Origin: an uncultured Mobiluncus sp.
GTDB lineage: Bacteria > Actinomycetota > Actinomycetes > Actinomycetales > Actinomycetaceae
Reading direction: 5' to 3'
NCBI RefSeq assembly: GCF_902488535.1
Contig: NZ_CABTWO010000013.1
Span: 1-64,000 of the forward strand
Length of the DNA stretch: 64,000 bases
In this document: in pieces, positions 46,088 through 53,987 of the stretch
Position numbering within the stretch: the stretch's first letter is position 1
How the letters are laid out: each line of letters begins with the position of its first letter
Translations under genes and position numbers: made by a program
The notes under the pieces: generated by a model
What the model was told of the DNA's origin: nothing
Seen by the model: the letters and a program-made list of their open reading frames with translations, nothing else
The model's database searches: none

Positions 46088-46107
46088 TTATTGTATCGAC
46101 AATTAAT
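46088..46107. promoter_or_regulatory. Palindromic operator candidate before the GntR gene
   Basis: ATTGT-ATCG-ACAAT (46090-46103), flanked by AT-rich bases, lies about 50 bases before the GntR start. Its size and symmetry fit a GntR operator, presumably for self-control. Confidence 0.5.
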
Positions 46108-46201
46108 GGCCTGACATTAGGAAAAATCGTTGAAATAACAACGAATTAATCCTGAATAAAGTCTGAGAATTCGGGGGTCAATTTATGATGGGGAAATGTT
46201 T

Positions 46202-46213
46202 TAGGATTGATGC
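46202..46213 (+). promoter_or_regulatory. -10 box of a probable leaderless guaA transcript
   Basis: TAGGAT (46202-46207) lies six bases before the guaA ATG. The only Shine-Dalgarno-like string overlaps this box, so a leaderless start is at least as likely. Confidence 0.4.
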
Positions 46214-47800
46214 ATGGCTGAAAACTTGCAACATGGTAGACCCGCAGGACCTGTATTAGTTGTCGATTTTGGTGCGCAATATGCCCAACTTATCGCTCGC
46301 CGGGTTCGCGAGGCGAAAGTTTACTCGGAAATTGTGGGACATAACCTGACCGCTCGGGAAATTTTGGATAAACAGCCTTCAGCCATCATTCTCTCAGGCG
46401 GACCGTCCTCCGTTTACGCGCCCGGGGCTCCGTCTTTTGACCCGGCCGTCTTTCAGGCAAATGTGCCGGTATTGGGCATTTGCTACGGGTTTCAGGTCAT
46501 GGCACAAGCCCTGGGGGGCACGGTTAGTCCTACCGGAACGTCCGAGTACGGCCGCACCAACTTGGAAGTGGTTCCGGGTGGTCAGTTGATGGAAGGAACC
46601 CCGTCCGAACAGGTAGTTTGGATGAGCCACGGGGACGCAGTTTCGGCGGCTCCCAGCGATTTTCAAGTTACCGCAGCGACGGACGATACAAAGGTAGCGG
46701 CCTTTGAAAATCCTGAACGAGGGCTGTATGGAGTGCAGTGGCATCCCGAAGTTCGTCACAGCGCCTATGGTCAGAGGCTTCTGGAACATTTCCTGCATGA
46801 CGTGGTCGGCCTGGATCCGGTGTGGACGCCGCAATCCATCATTGACACCCAGGTTGCCGAGATTCGCCAGCGCGTGGGCGATGCCCAGGTCATCTGCGGT
46901 TTGTCTGGTGGGGTGGATTCGTCCGTAGCGGCCGCTTTGGTTCATAAGGCCATTGGCGACCAGCTGACCTGCATTTTTGTGGACCACGGTTTGCTGCGCG
47001 CGGGGGAGCGCGAGCAGGTGGAACGAGACTATGCCGCCCACATGGGGATTCGCGTGAAATATGTAGACGAGTCCGCCCGCTTCTTGGGGGCGCTGGCGGG
47101 AGTGAGCGAGCCAGAACAGAAACGCAAGATTATCGGACGCGAGTTTATCCGGTCTTTTGAAGCAGCTCAGCGCGAGGTCGTGGCTGAGGTTGGCGCCAGT
47201 GGTGGGGAAGTGAAGTTCCTGGTCCAGGGGACTTTGTATCCTGACGTGGTGGAATCGGGCGGTGGCAGCGGCACGGCAAATATCAAGTCGCACCACAATG
47301 TGGGCGGATTGCCCGAGGATTTGAAGTTCGAGCTCATCGAGCCGTTGCGCAAACTGTTTAAGGACGAGGTTCGTGAGTTGGGGCGCGAGTTGGGGCTGCC
47401 CGATATCATCGTGAATCGCCAGCCTTTCCCCGGTCCGGGCCTGGCCATTCGTATTATCGGAGAGGTCAACGAGGAACGCCTGCGGATTTTGCGGGCGGCG
47501 GACCTGATTGTGCGCAACGAGCTGAGCGCGGCCGGGCTGGACACAGAGATTTGGCAGTGTCCAGTGGTGTTGCTCGCCGACGTGCGTTCGGTGGGGGTGC
47601 AGGGTGACGGGCGCACCTACGGGCACCCGATTGTGTTGCGTCCGGTTTCCTCAGAAGACGCGATGACCGCGGACTGGTCGCGCTTGGATTGGGACTTGGT
47701 GGCGCGGATTTCTAACCTAATCACCAACCAAGTTCCCGAAATTAACCGCGTGGTGCTGGACTGCACGTCCAAGCCGCCGGGGACCATCGAGTGGGAATAG
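46214..47800 (+). CDS. guaA: GMP synthase (glutamine-hydrolysing)
   Basis: A 528-residue enzyme turning XMP into GMP. Glutamine amidotransferase domain: VVDFGAQYAQLIARRVREAKVYSEI, LGICYGFQVMAQALGG with the nucleophile Cys, and GVQWHPEV with the His. ATP pyrophosphatase domain: ICGLSGGVDSSVAAALVHKA. The C-terminal dimer domain ends RVVLDCTSKPPGTIEWE, the usual end, so the gene is intact. The 3' end of guaA is a well known integration site for genomic islands, and defence genes begin 120 bases after it. Confidence 0.97.
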   Translation: MAENLQHGRPAGPVLVVDFGAQYAQLIARRVREAKVYSEIVGHNLTAREILDKQPSAIILSGGPSSVYAPGAPSFDPAVFQANVPVLGICYGFQVMAQALGGTVSPTGTSEYGRTNLEVVPGGQLMEGTPSEQVVWMSHGDAVSAAPSDFQVTAATDDTKVAAFENPERGLYGVQWHPEVRHSAYGQRLLEHFLHDVVGLDPVWTPQSIIDTQVAEIRQRVGDAQVICGLSGGVDSSVAAALVHKAIGDQLTCIFVDHGLLRAGEREQVERDYAAHMGIRVKYVDESARFLGALAGVSEPEQKRKIIGREFIRSFEAAQREVVAEVGASGGEVKFLVQGTLYPDVVESGGGSGTANIKSHHNVGGLPEDLKFELIEPLRKLFKDEVRELGRELGLPDIIVNRQPFPGPGLAIRIIGEVNEERLRILRAADLIVRNELSAAGLDTEIWQCPVVLLADVRSVGVQGDGRTYGHPIVLRPVSSEDAMTADWSRLDWDLVARISNLITNQVPEINRVVLDCTSKPPGTIEWE

Positions 47801-47886
47801 GTCCATCCAGCGTATTCTGATTACACCTAGTAGCAATTAGTCGCATCCTTTGGACAGCATCGCAAAAGCTTTTATTTTTGATGCGG

Positions 47887-47920
47887 TTGCGTATGTCTGC
47901 TAAAAGCGTACAATTGCAAC
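47887..47920 (+). promoter_or_regulatory. Promoter of the AbiE operon, leaderless
   Basis: TTGCGT (47887-47892), 16 bases, then TACAAT (47909-47914), with the GTG start of abiEi six bases later. No Shine-Dalgarno is present, so the transcript should start at or next to the GTG. Confidence 0.6.
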
Positions 47921-48568
47921 GTGACCTATTCGAATCACATAGCATCCCTCAACGAGCTTTCCGCCTCGGAGGGCGTCTTCACCACGGCCCAAGCCGCACG
48001 GCTCGGAATCACGCGCAATGCCCTGTCCCAAGCCGTGACCTCCGGCCGAGCCGAGCGAATAGCGCACGGCGCATACCGGCTTGCCGGATCACAAGGCGAT
48101 TTCACAGACGAGCTAGCGGCTGTCTGGAAGCTGACCAATCCAGCCGCATTCACCCACGAGCGCATGCAGGTCGGCGCCTGGGACGGAATCGCCATCGGCG
48201 GTTCGACTGCGGCATGTCTGCAGAACCTCGGCGACTTTTATCTGTCACCGTATCGCATTTACGCACCGCGTAGAATTAACTCCCGCATGAAATCAGCGAG
48301 TTTCGCCATCAGAAGAGTCGACCCGGACGACGTGAGCTGGATCAAGGGGCTGCCTGTGACGCGACCCGAGAGAACGCTCGTCGACCTTTGCCTGGACAAC
48401 GAAGAATGGTCTTTGGTGGAAGACTCCTTCAACTCCGCGGGCAATCTCGACTACGACCGCCTGGTGAAGATAATCGCCGACCAGCCGGAGAGGAAGAGCG
48501 TGCAGGAATCGCTATCGGTGATTCGCGGACTCATGGAACGGCACCTCGACAAGGAGTGCGCCAGATGA
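47921..48568 (+). CDS. abiEi: AbiEi-type antitoxin (type IV toxin-antitoxin)
   Basis: A 215-residue protein. The N-terminal winged helix reads LSASEGVFTTAQAARLGITRNALSQAVTSGRAERIAHGAYRLAG, followed by the AbiEi C-terminal domain with GLPVTRPERTLVDLCLD. These antitoxins repress their own promoter and prevent toxin action without binding the toxin. The gene overlaps the toxin gene by 4 bases. It begins 120 bases after guaA, from its own promoter. AbiE systems give abortive infection against phages. Confidence 0.9.
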   Translation: MTYSNHIASLNELSASEGVFTTAQAARLGITRNALSQAVTSGRAERIAHGAYRLAGSQGDFTDELAAVWKLTNPAAFTHERMQVGAWDGIAIGGSTAACLQNLGDFYLSPYRIYAPRRINSRMKSASFAIRRVDPDDVSWIKGLPVTRPERTLVDLCLDNEEWSLVEDSFNSAGNLDYDRLVKIIADQPERKSVQESLSVIRGLMERHLDKECAR

Positions 48569-49452
48569 GATACCAGACTCCAGCGGCACTCGAGATGGCT
48601 GCAAAGGCGGCAACCAGACAATCGGCGCTCGACACGGGTCGAGCCATGACCGGGTTCTATTTCCACAGGCTCCTTTGCCGTATTTTCAGCGACCCGCATC
48701 ACGCTTTCGTGCTTGAAGGCGGTCAGAGCATGCTCGCCAGAACCGTGGACGCGCGTGCGACGAAGGATATCGATCTGCTCTGCAAGGAGCGTTCTCTGGA
48801 GCGTGCCCTCGAAGAGCTGAAGAGGCTTGCCTCTGCGGACCTTGGCGATTACATGCGGTTCACGTTTGCATCCGCTGACCCGATAAAGGTTGAGGACAAA
48901 TATCGGAGCGGATTGCGCGTTGTTTTCCAGCCCATGCTCGGCGCGAAGAGCCTGCAGCCCGTTGCCATCGACCTCGTTGTCGACGAGGTTCCCCTAGACC
49001 GTGCGGAACTCATCACCCCTGCGGACAGGATTGAGGTCGAAGGGCTGCCGGTATGCGACTATCTGGTCTATCCCGTCGAGAGCGCGTTGGCGGATAAGCT
49101 CTGTGCACTGGTTGAAAGGCACGAGAGGAGAGCCTCCTCCCGTGTGAAGGATCTTGTTGATATTGCAATCTACACGGTGACATGCTCCATAGATGTAGGA
49201 AAGCTGCGGGAGTGCTTGTTGCAGGAAGGCGCCGTGCGCGGCATCGCCCTGCCTGAGACGTTCTGCATTCCAGATGAATGGGGCGCGCCTCATGAGCGGC
49301 AGTACGAGAGGCTATGCTCCCAGACCGGCCTGCCCCATTCGCTTCGGAGCATTGAAGCGGCAGTCGAACTTGCAGGTAAACTTTTCAACCCTGTGTATGC
49401 CGGTTTTACAGATGGTATGACCTGGAATCCGGTAACGTGCGATTGGGGGTAA
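48565..49452 (+). CDS. abiEii: AbiEii-type nucleotidyltransferase toxin
   Basis: A 295-residue member of the AbiEii/DUF1814 nucleotidyltransferases. The catalytic region reads HAFVLEGGQSMLARTVDARATKDIDLLC, with the glycines and the DID acidic pair; a later Lys-containing block is ALADKLCALVERHERRASSRVKDLVDI. Such toxins add nucleotides to tRNA or other RNA and stop growth. I use the ATG at 48565, which overlaps the antitoxin stop (ATGA); a frame open further upstream is a shadow of abiEi. Confidence 0.9.
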   Translation: MRYQTPAALEMAAKAATRQSALDTGRAMTGFYFHRLLCRIFSDPHHAFVLEGGQSMLARTVDARATKDIDLLCKERSLERALEELKRLASADLGDYMRFTFASADPIKVEDKYRSGLRVVFQPMLGAKSLQPVAIDLVVDEVPLDRAELITPADRIEVEGLPVCDYLVYPVESALADKLCALVERHERRASSRVKDLVDIAIYTVTCSIDVGKLRECLLQEGAVRGIALPETFCIPDEWGAPHERQYERLCSQTGLPHSLRSIEAAVELAGKLFNPVYAGFTDGMTWNPVTCDWG

Positions 49453-49639
49453 ACATCCACGTCCTCAAATGGGCAGTGCTTCCAGTCGGGCAAATTGAGG
49501 GCACATGGAAAATCTCCGGGTTTATTGAGGGAGGAACCCATTGAGCCTCGCTCTAGTTTTACAAGGAAGAGATGCTCCCCGGTGGGTTCTTTCAGTCTGC
49601 AGTTCGGCATGCAATAAAAGGGGTGTTGCACCATGTGGC

Positions 49640-49954
49640 TGTGGCGGTGTGGTGAGAGGCTTCCGCGAGCATTCGCGCAGCAATGGGATGCCCAATCAGA
49701 TGTTGTTGCTATGGCGCAAAGCGTCTCGTCTAGCTCGTCTTTCCTGACATGCAGAAGTCTCCCAATCCTTATGACGGGAACCTCCTGCCGCTCGGTGAGC
49801 TTGTAGACAACGTATTCGATACGAGCAGGTAGTCCGCGGCCTTCGGCAAGTCCATGAAGACGTCGGGCAGGTCGTTCGCGTCGGATGTCAAAAATGCAGC
49901 AGATCCTCGTATCTCCGCCCCGGCATTCTCGTGACTTTCTGTATAATTATCCAT
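49640..49954 (-). pseudogene. Frameshifted excisionase-like HTH_17 protein
   Basis: The frame from ATG 49954 reads DVFMDLPKAADYLLVSNT and then loses sense. Shifting by one base near 49815, the strand continues VYKLTERQEVPVIRIGRLLHVRKDELDETL. Joined, these make a complete HTH_17/excisionase DNA-binding domain of the kind seen in phage and element excisionases and in some antitoxins. A one-base deletion in the turn of the helix-turn-helix explains the break. The downstream sense extension is open but not recognised. It is a decayed gene in the island. Confidence 0.6.
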
Positions 49955-50326
49955 AGTCCCGTGGGTGCTGGGAACGTGTCGCGTGGCCTCTGGAGAATGT
50001 CTTCTTTCGTAGGGTGTCTTACTGTCCTCTCGTCTTGCATCTGGTGCCCTCGAGGTGCAACAAGGCTCGAGGAGTCGCGTCTTTTCAACATTACAATCAG
50101 AAAGATACCTGTTGGGAGGCGTAATGTTGTAAAGCCTGACGAGACGTTAGGCCTTGCTAAGGCTCGCTAGGTCATGGTTGGTCGAAAAAATCGATTCAAT
50201 TATCTATCGCTCACCGCTTCCGTAACTCGATATGGGGGGCGTGTTTTATAATGGAAAGAAAGGATTGCAAAACTTTTGTTGTGTGCAATACGCAACACGT
50301 TCTAGTTGGAAAACATAGGAGTTTGG
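49955..50326 (+). promoter_or_regulatory. Gene-free stretch before the AAA_13 gene
   Basis: No gene is convincing here. A perfect 9-bp inverted repeat, CAACATTAC/GTAATGTTG (50086-50094 and 50121-50129), lies in the middle. TATAAT at 50247-50252 is a candidate -10 for the ATPase gene, without a clear -35. AGGAG before the ATG at 50327 is the Shine-Dalgarno. Confidence 0.4.
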
Positions 50327-52687
50327 ATGGCAAGCAATATTTCCTCGATACATGGCGTTCATGTATGCAACGGAGCTTTCTCCGACGGCTGCGATATCAA
50401 TCTTTTTGTGGATGATGCACCGGCACGGCGCACCTCGATTGTCTTTGGTCACAACGGCTCTGGAAAATCGACCATAGCGCGCGAAATAGACGCCATCAGA
50501 GCAGGGGGCGGTAATGGATATTTTTATGATTCGGCTAATCAAGAATTAGATCTGGACGATGCGGACCGTAAGCGAATAAGGGTCTTCAGCGAAGAGTACA
50601 TTGAGTCGAAAACACGCATCGATGATGATGGTCTTGAGGCGTTTGCGATGCTTGGCGAACAAGTCGAAGCAGCGGACGAAATCAAGAAGATCGATGACCA
50701 GATCGATAGCATTAGCACCGAAAACGAGAAGCTGGCAAAAATAATTGACGGGTTTACGAAAGGCAAGAATTCTCTTGAAGCTCTGAAGGAAGCAGCGAGG
50801 GAGGCTGCAAAGAGAGGTGGGTGGAGATCTAGGGCAGAGAAGGTAGACGGCAAAGCCCCAAATCTCACACCTAATCGATGGGGTGAAATATGTAAATCGG
50901 CGTCTGGACAGCCACGCGAATCTCTGGAAAAACAGTTCAACGACAAACTGGTGGAATACAAAAAGGCGAGCGGAGCCGGTGACAGCCATCTGCCTGAGCT
51001 TTCGCTGATAGATGTCGAGCGATACAACGAAGCGCGAATTCTAGAGCTTCTAGCAAAATGCGTAGAAAATCCTACACTCAGCGACCGTGAGAAGCGGATT
51101 CTCGAACTTGTTCAAAGCGGAGATCAGCTTCTGGTTGAGAAGTCAGCTAAGGTTTTCTCCAATTCGGAGACTGATGCGTGCCCAATGTGTCTACGAGAGA
51201 TTTCCACCCAGGAAAAGGCCTCGATTGTCGATAGCGTGCAAAAGGTGCTCAGCAAGGAAGTTGACAAATTCAAAGCGGAGCTCAGACAAGCGTCCTTGCA
51301 AGATATTACTCAGCAGACTGTCGCCGAACAGGTATCTGCCTCGCTGAGTACCGACTTGCCTAGGGTCGAGCAAATGGTGATTAGCCTGGTAAGGAACTAC
51401 AACGACTTGTTAGCGGAGAGGGAGTCAAACGTCTATTCCCCAAAAACCATTGAACCCCTGGGGTTGTCGGAAGCACTTAATGACTTGAACGAAGTGATTA
51501 AGCGCATCAATGAGGAAGTTGCATCGATAAACAAAGCCATAGATGAGAAGGCGGAAATCCATAGTACGCTCCTTGGCTTGAATAATGCGATCGCCGCAGT
51601 GGATGCGCTCCCAATGATAAAAGGGAGCGAAGAGGCGGCTGAAAATCTCGCTAAGGCCAGGGCTAGCCAAAAGAAGAACAACGATACCCTCAAATCTCTG
51701 GTTCAGAGCAGGGCAGCACAGGAAGCCAGAATGCGGAGGGTCGACATCGCGGTCGATGTGATCAACGCTTATCTTGCGAACGTCTATTTCGACACCAAAA
51801 AATTCCAGCTTCAACCGAATGGTGATAAGTACAAGATTATCTCGAACGGCTATCCCGTAAAGCCGAAGGACATCTCGACAGGTGAGAGAAACATTCTTGC
51901 CCTCTGCTACTTCTTCTCTGAGGGCGGAAAGGACAGGGAGAAGAATCACGAGGATGACGACCCACAGTACCTCGTTCTCGATGATCCAATTTCTAGCTTC
52001 GACATGGAGAACAGAATAGGGGTCTGTTCGCTGATCAGAGAACGCTCCGAGCACCTTTTGAGAGCGAATGCAGAGAGCCGCATTACAGTCATGACTCATG
52101 ACGGGGGCGTTGTGGAAGAGCTGACAAATATCTTCTCGGACATAAGTGACACTTTCGACGGGAAAAAAATCAAGACTGACCTGCTTGAGCTTAGGGGAAG
52201 GTCTTCTGAACCACGCGGCGAGAAAAGCAGCGAATATGTTGTTCTGCTAGAGCGCGCATATAAATTTGCCAGTGCCGAGAATATCGACCCGAACGAGTCG
52301 TACGTGATTGGCAACATACTCAGGAGGATTCTAGAGGGATACAGCACCTTCAACTACGGAATAGGAACGTCTCGACTGTCTCGCGACCCAGACCTGCGAG
52401 AGCGCCTCGGTGACCAACTACCCTTCCTTGAATATGCCATGTATCGCCTTGCTTTCAACGATGCCAGCCACATGGAGAAGCGCGTAAAGGCGTTCAATCC
52501 CACAAACGCCTTTGAACGGTACAGCGAAGAGGAGAAAAAGAGATGCGCTCAATGTGTCATGGTTATTCTCGACAAGCTCGACCCTGTACATCTGAAAAAG
52601 CATCTTGGTAGTTGCCAGGTTAGTAAGCAGGAAATTGAGAATCACTTGAGTGAGTGGTCCGATCGATTTACTCCTGCGGCATCATGA
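50327..52687 (+). CDS. AAA_13 ATPase, RloC/PrrC-like candidate anticodon nuclease
   Basis: A 786-residue protein. Walker A GHNGSGKST at 41-49; long coiled-coil arms on both sides of CPMC (285-288), which fits a zinc hook; signature STGERNILALCYFF; Walker B LVLDDPISSFD; and an MTHD switch His. This is the AAA_13 layout of RloC, a Rad50-like tRNA-cutting defence protein. In the C-terminal part RRILE (R666, E670) and FNDASH (H715) could be the Arg-Glu-His catalytic triad described for PrrC; this match is my inference. I start at ATG 50327 (AGGAG before it), not 50306. It follows the AbiE pair and probably acts alone in phage defence. Confidence 0.78.
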   Translation: MASNISSIHGVHVCNGAFSDGCDINLFVDDAPARRTSIVFGHNGSGKSTIAREIDAIRAGGGNGYFYDSANQELDLDDADRKRIRVFSEEYIESKTRIDDDGLEAFAMLGEQVEAADEIKKIDDQIDSISTENEKLAKIIDGFTKGKNSLEALKEAAREAAKRGGWRSRAEKVDGKAPNLTPNRWGEICKSASGQPRESLEKQFNDKLVEYKKASGAGDSHLPELSLIDVERYNEARILELLAKCVENPTLSDREKRILELVQSGDQLLVEKSAKVFSNSETDACPMCLREISTQEKASIVDSVQKVLSKEVDKFKAELRQASLQDITQQTVAEQVSASLSTDLPRVEQMVISLVRNYNDLLAERESNVYSPKTIEPLGLSEALNDLNEVIKRINEEVASINKAIDEKAEIHSTLLGLNNAIAAVDALPMIKGSEEAAENLAKARASQKKNNDTLKSLVQSRAAQEARMRRVDIAVDVINAYLANVYFDTKKFQLQPNGDKYKIISNGYPVKPKDISTGERNILALCYFFSEGGKDREKNHEDDDPQYLVLDDPISSFDMENRIGVCSLIRERSEHLLRANAESRITVMTHDGGVVEELTNIFSDISDTFDGKKIKTDLLELRGRSSEPRGEKSSEYVVLLERAYKFASAENIDPNESYVIGNILRRILEGYSTFNYGIGTSRLSRDPDLRERLGDQLPFLEYAMYRLAFNDASHMEKRVKAFNPTNAFERYSEEEKKRCAQCVMVILDKLDPVHLKKHLGSCQVSKQEIENHLSEWSDRFTPAAS

Positions 52688-53041
52688 TACGCGTTGTTCA
52701 GCAAGAAATGTAGTCGCTACCGTGATGCCTAGTGGTATTTCCCTAGATCAGAGCCGTCACTCTTCGCTCACGAGTCGTCACTCTTGGGTCGGGGAGTGCC
52801 CTACCCCGTTAGCACCGTTTTTGTCCATGTAGTCAGTTGCGTGCAATCGAAATGTGTTTTCGCCGTTCAAACGGTTACTCTTCAGTCGGGTGAAAATACT
52901 CTTCCCGGGTGACTACAGAACATGTAGTCACCACTGACTACACAGAAACGGGCTCTGCAACGATTAAGCGGGAATAAACGTGTGACTCTCCTGATGCGGA
53001 TTACCATGTCAAGCCGTACGATGGTTTAGGGGTGGTTTGGA
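52688..53041. repeat. Intergenic region with clustered short repeats
   Basis: No gene seen. The heptamer TGTAGTC/GACTACA occurs five times (52709, 52828, 52911, 52923, 52936), two of them forming a perfect 10-bp inverted repeat at 52908-52932. A second motif, ACTCTT, occurs four times (52759, 52780, 52877, 52898), the last two followed by CGGGTGA. Possible operator array before the patatin gene or an island end. Confidence 0.5.
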
Positions 53042-53929
53042 ATGCAACGGTTTGAAAACAACGTCTTTGACACAGCTTTATTGTTTGAAGGCGGAGCCAT
53101 GCGTGGCAGTTACAGCGGGGGAGCAGTAAACGCCCTGTTGGAGGCCGAAGTTTATGTGGACTACGTGGCAGGGATCTCCGCGGGGGCAACCTGCCTGGTG
53201 AACTATCTGGCCCGGTTGCCCCAACGCTCCCGGCGCTGCTTTATTGATGTTTCTACCGATCCTGCTTTTGGCGGCTGGAAGACCGCCATCAAAGGCAAAG
53301 GGATTTTTGACACTCACCACATGTACTACGACATGACTGAGCCAGGGGGAATGCTGGAACTGGACTATGAACGGTTTGCGGCCAATCCGGCGGCGTGGCG
53401 TGTTGGGGTGTACAACGCTGAGCGTGGCGAAAATGTCTATTTCAGTTCAGACCAGGTGGACACGGTACAAAAGCTCACCCATGTGTGCAAGGCTTCGGGA
53501 TCCATGCCGATTGCCACCCCGGTCACCTACATCGCCGGGGAGGCCTGCATGGACGGTGCCATAGGCCCCAGCGGCGGGATTCCCCTGGACGTGGCTCAGG
53601 CAGATGGTTACGAAAAGTTCCTGGTCATCCTGACGCGACCGCGGGATTATGTGAAGGAAAACCGTCTGCCCGATTGGACCTATCGGTCTTTGCTGGCACG
53701 TTATCCGCGGGCGGCCCAGGCCTTGGTAGACCGTCCCGCGAATTACAACCGGACCCGGGCGGAACTGGAGCGCTTGGAAGCTGAGGGCAAGGCCTACGTG
53801 TTTTATCCCGAACATATGGGAGTTGCGAATTTCGAAGATAATCCCGCCAAGCTGGAAGAAAATTTTGCGGCCGGATACGAACAGATGCAACGTGAACTCC
53901 CAAAGGTTAAAGAGTTCTTAGGGCTGTAA
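53042..53929 (+). CDS. Patatin-like phospholipase
   Basis: A 295-residue patatin-domain hydrolase. Residues of the Ser-Asp dyad are clear: LLFEGGAMRGSYSGGAVNALL for the oxyanion hole, VAGISAGATCLVNYL with the nucleophile in GxSxG, and CMDGAIGPSGGIPLDVA with the catalytic Asp. It belongs to the bacterial RssA/YjjU-like patatins, with an extra C-terminal helical part. It probably removes acyl groups from membrane lipids or other esters. SD AGGGGTGG precedes the ATG. It follows the second defence island and stands alone. Confidence 0.9.
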   Translation: MQRFENNVFDTALLFEGGAMRGSYSGGAVNALLEAEVYVDYVAGISAGATCLVNYLARLPQRSRRCFIDVSTDPAFGGWKTAIKGKGIFDTHHMYYDMTEPGGMLELDYERFAANPAAWRVGVYNAERGENVYFSSDQVDTVQKLTHVCKASGSMPIATPVTYIAGEACMDGAIGPSGGIPLDVAQADGYEKFLVILTRPRDYVKENRLPDWTYRSLLARYPRAAQALVDRPANYNRTRAELERLEAEGKAYVFYPEHMGVANFEDNPAKLEENFAAGYEQMQRELPKVKEFLGL

Positions 53930-53952
53930 AGTCGCGTGGTAGATTGCGTGAA

Positions 53953-53987
53953 CTGTCAGAATTCCAACACGCGGATATAATTGGGGA
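53953..53987 (+). promoter_or_regulatory. Leaderless promoter of the YhgE/Pip pair
   Basis: CTGTCA (53953-53958), 17 bases, TATAAT (53976-53981), then six bases to the GTG start. This is the best promoter in the window and predicts a leaderless message. Confidence 0.7.

Noticed and set aside
46394..47626. A 410-codon minus-strand frame inside guaA
   Set aside because: Shadow of a fully conserved gene; no start signal or domain.
47800..53041. Direct repeat of the guaA 3' end marking the far border of the island
   Set aside because: I looked for a copy of the last guaA bases (ATCGAGTGGGA) after the AAA_13 gene and saw none within the window.
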